Shown here: piece by piece, positions 6,197 to 7,934 of the stretch
Position numbering within the stretch: position 1 is the stretch's first letter
Layout of the letters: the number at the start of each line of letters is the position of its first letter
Origin: an uncultured Clostridia bacterium
Lineage (GTDB): Bacteria > Bacillota > Clostridia > Lachnospirales > CAG-274
Length of the DNA: 7,934 nucleotides
Reading direction: 5' to 3'
Assembly: GCA_947629215.1 (NCBI GenBank)
Contig: CANRCU010000100.1
Location: 1 to 7,934, forward strand
Made by a program: the position numbers and the translations under genes
The notes under the pieces: model-generated
Database searches by the model: none
What the model was told of the DNA's origin: nothing
The model's input: the letters and a program-made list of their open reading frames with translations, nothing else

Positions 6197-6406
6197 TATT
6201 TTTCTTAAAATTTGTTATAAATAATGTTTGGTCGTATGCTCAATAGGACACACAAAAAAGTCATAACAAAAATGGTATAATTAAATCGCCAAACCGGTCA
6301 AACCAAAGGCTTCGTAAGAAACTGTCGAATATGACTATCCTTGACATACGTTATGCACCTATGACAGGCAATTCCCTGCGTAACAATAGAGGCGGACGAT
6401 ATATTC
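6197..6406. other. Intergenic stretch after the hybrid kinase, no gene seen
   Basis: This lies between the kinase stop and the LRR promoter. It is AT-rich towards 6197-6290, with T-runs on the minus strand (A runs near 6254-6259 and 6268-6272), but I find no stem strong enough to call a terminator. A weak pairing exists between the GCGTAAC and GTTATGC words near 6350-6384. The kinase transcript might run on into the LRR gene. Confidence 0.5.
6273..6281 (+). promoter_or_regulatory. Possible extended -10 element (plus strand)
   Basis: TGGTATAAT fits the extended -10 pattern TGnTATAAT. There is no -35 box at the right distance and no plus-strand gene downstream. If active, the transcript would run antisense to the kinase 3' end. 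Weak call. Confidence 0.15.
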
Positions 6407-7934
6407 TTAATCAAGCATCTTTTTCAACAATTCAGTCATTTGGTCAATATCTATCGGTTTTGAAAGATGGTCATTCATACCTGCATTTATTGCGCGGCGT
6501 TTATCTTCCTCAAAGGCGTTGGCGGTCATGGCAACAATAGGGGTCTTGCTTATTTTGCCGCCAAGTTTACGTATTTTTTGAGTAGCTTCATAGCCGTCCA
6601 TTACGGGCATTTGCACATCCATCAGCACAATATCGTATGCCTTATCGCGAACTTTTTCATAGGCTTCAAGCCCGTTTTCGGCTGTATCCACGTTAAAGCC
6701 CATACTTTCAAGTATAGCGACCGCTATCTCACGGTTCAGCTCGTTATCTTCGGCAAGCAGCACACGTTTCCCGTCAAAGTTGACTTTCTTGGGCTGTTCT
6801 TTTTTCTCTTCCTCGATATTGCCGACCGTCTTTTCCAACACATAGTGCAAGTCGGAGGCAAATAAAGGTTTGCTGATAAAATCGGTAACGCCTGCCGTGC
6901 GCGCTTCGTCCTCCACATCGGACCAGTCATATGCCGATAACAGTATTATCGGCGCTTCACGCCCTATGACACGCCTTATCTGACGTACCGTTTCAATGCC
7001 GTTCATATCGGGCATCGACCAGTCGATTATATAAACCTCATATGGGTCTTTCATATCAAGCGCTTCTTCGGTGCGTACAACAGCCTCTTTGCCGTACATT
7101 GTCCATTCGGATCTCAGCCCCAGTTCACGCAGTATTTTAGATACGCTCTGGCAGCTTATAACATCGTCGTCCACAACAAGACTGCGCTTGCCTTTCAACT
7201 CGTCTATCTCGCCTATTTCGCGTGTCTTTCCGTGCAGTTTGAATTTAAGCTCTATCGTAAACTCAGTACCGACGTTCGGTTGACTTGATACGCTTATTTT
7301 GCCGTTCATCATATCGACAATGTTTTTTGTTATGGACATACCAAGCCCCGTACCCTGTATGCCGCTTACGGTCGAGGTACGTTCACGGGTGAACGGCTCG
7401 AATATGGTCTTTACAAATTCGGGACTCATACCTATACCCGTGTCTTTTACGCAAAATTCAAATATACCGTAGCTGCTGTCGGCAGAGGGCTTTTGCGTCA
7501 CCCTCAGAGATACCGTTCCGCCGGGATCGGTGAATTTTATTGAATTTGACAACAGATTGAGCAATATCTGATTGAGCCTTAGTTTGTCGCAGCATATGTT
7601 TTCATCGGTCACATTAACGGTGTCTATAAACAGTTCGAGCTGCTTTGAATGTACATCCGCCTGTATTATGTTCCTCAGACCGTGCAATATCTCCGCAAGG
7701 TTTTCGGGCTTTTCCTCAATATTGACATTGCCCGATTCGATACGGCTCATATCCAGCACATCGTTTATGAGCGAAAGCAAGTGATCGGACGACTGAGCTA
7801 TCTTGGAAAGATAATCCTTGGCGCGTTCGGTATTGTCAAGATGTGCGGCTGCAAGCGCCGTAAAGCCGATAATGGCGTTCATAGGCGTGCGTATATCGTG
7901 CGACATATTGTTAAGGAAGGTCGTTTTTGCCCGG
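6407..7934 (-). CDS. Hybrid sensor histidine kinase with two receiver domains, C-terminal part, cut by window edge
   Basis: The frame runs off the right edge and reads RAKTTFLNN just before MSHDIRTPMNAI. The ATG at 7906 is therefore internal, and the input domain lies outside the window. Residues counted from that Met: the HisKA box has the phosphorylated His3. The HATPase domain has Asn117 and Asn121 (N box), DTGIGM at 155-160 (G1), FEPFTR at 169-174 (F box) and GTGLGM at 185-190 (G2), so it looks active. Receiver 1 (about 240-360) has the acidic cluster Asp246-248, phospho-acceptor Asp295 (IIDWSMPDMNG), Ser324 and Lys346. Receiver 2 (about 379-499) has Glu386-Asp387, Asp430 (LMDVQMPVMDG), Thr461 and Lys483. 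A Glu/Lys-rich link (365-375) joins them. The protein ends with receiver 2; no Hpt domain follows, so a separate Hpt protein or direct receiver output is expected. The signal it senses cannot be told. Confidence 0.95.
   Translation of the reverse strand, partial: RAKTTFLNNMSHDIRTPMNAIIGFTALAAAHLDNTERAKDYLSKIAQSSDHLLSLINDVLDMSRIESGNVNIEEKPENLAEILHGLRNIIQADVHSKQLELFIDTVNVTDENICCDKLRLNQILLNLLSNSIKFTDPGGTVSLRVTQKPSADSSYGIFEFCVKDTGIGMSPEFVKTIFEPFTRERTSTVSGIQGTGLGMSITKNIVDMMNGKISVSSQPNVGTEFTIELKFKLHGKTREIGEIDELKGKRSLVVDDDVISCQSVSKILRELGLRSEWTMYGKEAVVRTEEALDMKDPYEVYIIDWSMPDMNGIETVRQIRRVIGREAPIILLSAYDWSDVEDEARTAGVTDFISKPLFASDLHYVLEKTVGNIEEEKKEQPKKVNFDGKRVLLAEDNELNREIAVAILESMGFNVDTAENGLEAYEKVRDKAYDIVLMDVQMPVMDGYEATQKIRKLGGKISKTPIVAMTANAFEEDKRRAINAGMNDHLSKPIDIDQMTELLKKMLD

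Noticed and set aside
6283..6316. Repeated AAACC/GGTCAAACC words as an operator or terminator
   Set aside because: Only a 3-bp closing pair (GCC/GGC) and the short palindrome ACCGGT are present; no stable stem and no T-run directly after.

Overview
The window looks like a chromosomal stretch from a low- to mid-GC Gram-positive anaerobe, most likely a Ruminococcus-like member of the Clostridia (Oscillospiraceae). The grounds are an LPXTG pilin with sortases, strong AGGAGG-type ribosome binding sites, SigA-type promoters matching TTGACA-N17-TATAAT exactly, and a secreted leucine-rich-repeat protein ending in a dockerin (a cellulosome module). The genus is inferred; no rRNA or other marker gene is present.

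Layout. Bases 1-2508 (+ strand) hold the end of a pilus or surface-protein operon: the C-terminal part of a class C sortase (cut by the left edge), a CnaB-type LPQTG pilin, and a second sortase whose start overlaps the pilin stop by 8 bp. Two hairpin terminators at 2511-2571 separate it from a convergent gene. Bases 2582-4429 (- strand) encode a GAF-GGDEF-EAL protein with a degenerate GGDEF site and a complete set of EAL catalytic residues, so a probable c-di-GMP phosphodiesterase. It has its own consensus promoter with a dyad overlapping the -35 box. The 440-bp gap 4430-4869 also holds an imperfect 131-bp inverted-repeat element and the terminator of the next gene. Bases 4870-5988 (- strand) encode a secreted BspA-like LRR protein with a C-terminal dockerin, read from a consensus promoter through a leader of about 170 nt. 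That leader can fold, and it contains a segment complementary to the gene's own Shine-Dalgarno. Bases 6407-7934 (- strand) hold the C-terminal part of a hybrid histidine kinase with two receiver domains, cut by the right edge.

How the genes may fit together. The pilus operon and the LRR-dockerin gene both make surface or extracellular proteins for attachment or polysaccharide-degrading complexes. The EAL protein and the hybrid kinase are signalling proteins. A link between signalling and surface display is inferred only from proximity. The most promising undescribed element is the LRR-dockerin leader (5989-6161), whose alternative pairings resemble a translational switch. The palindromic element at 4592-4722 comes second.
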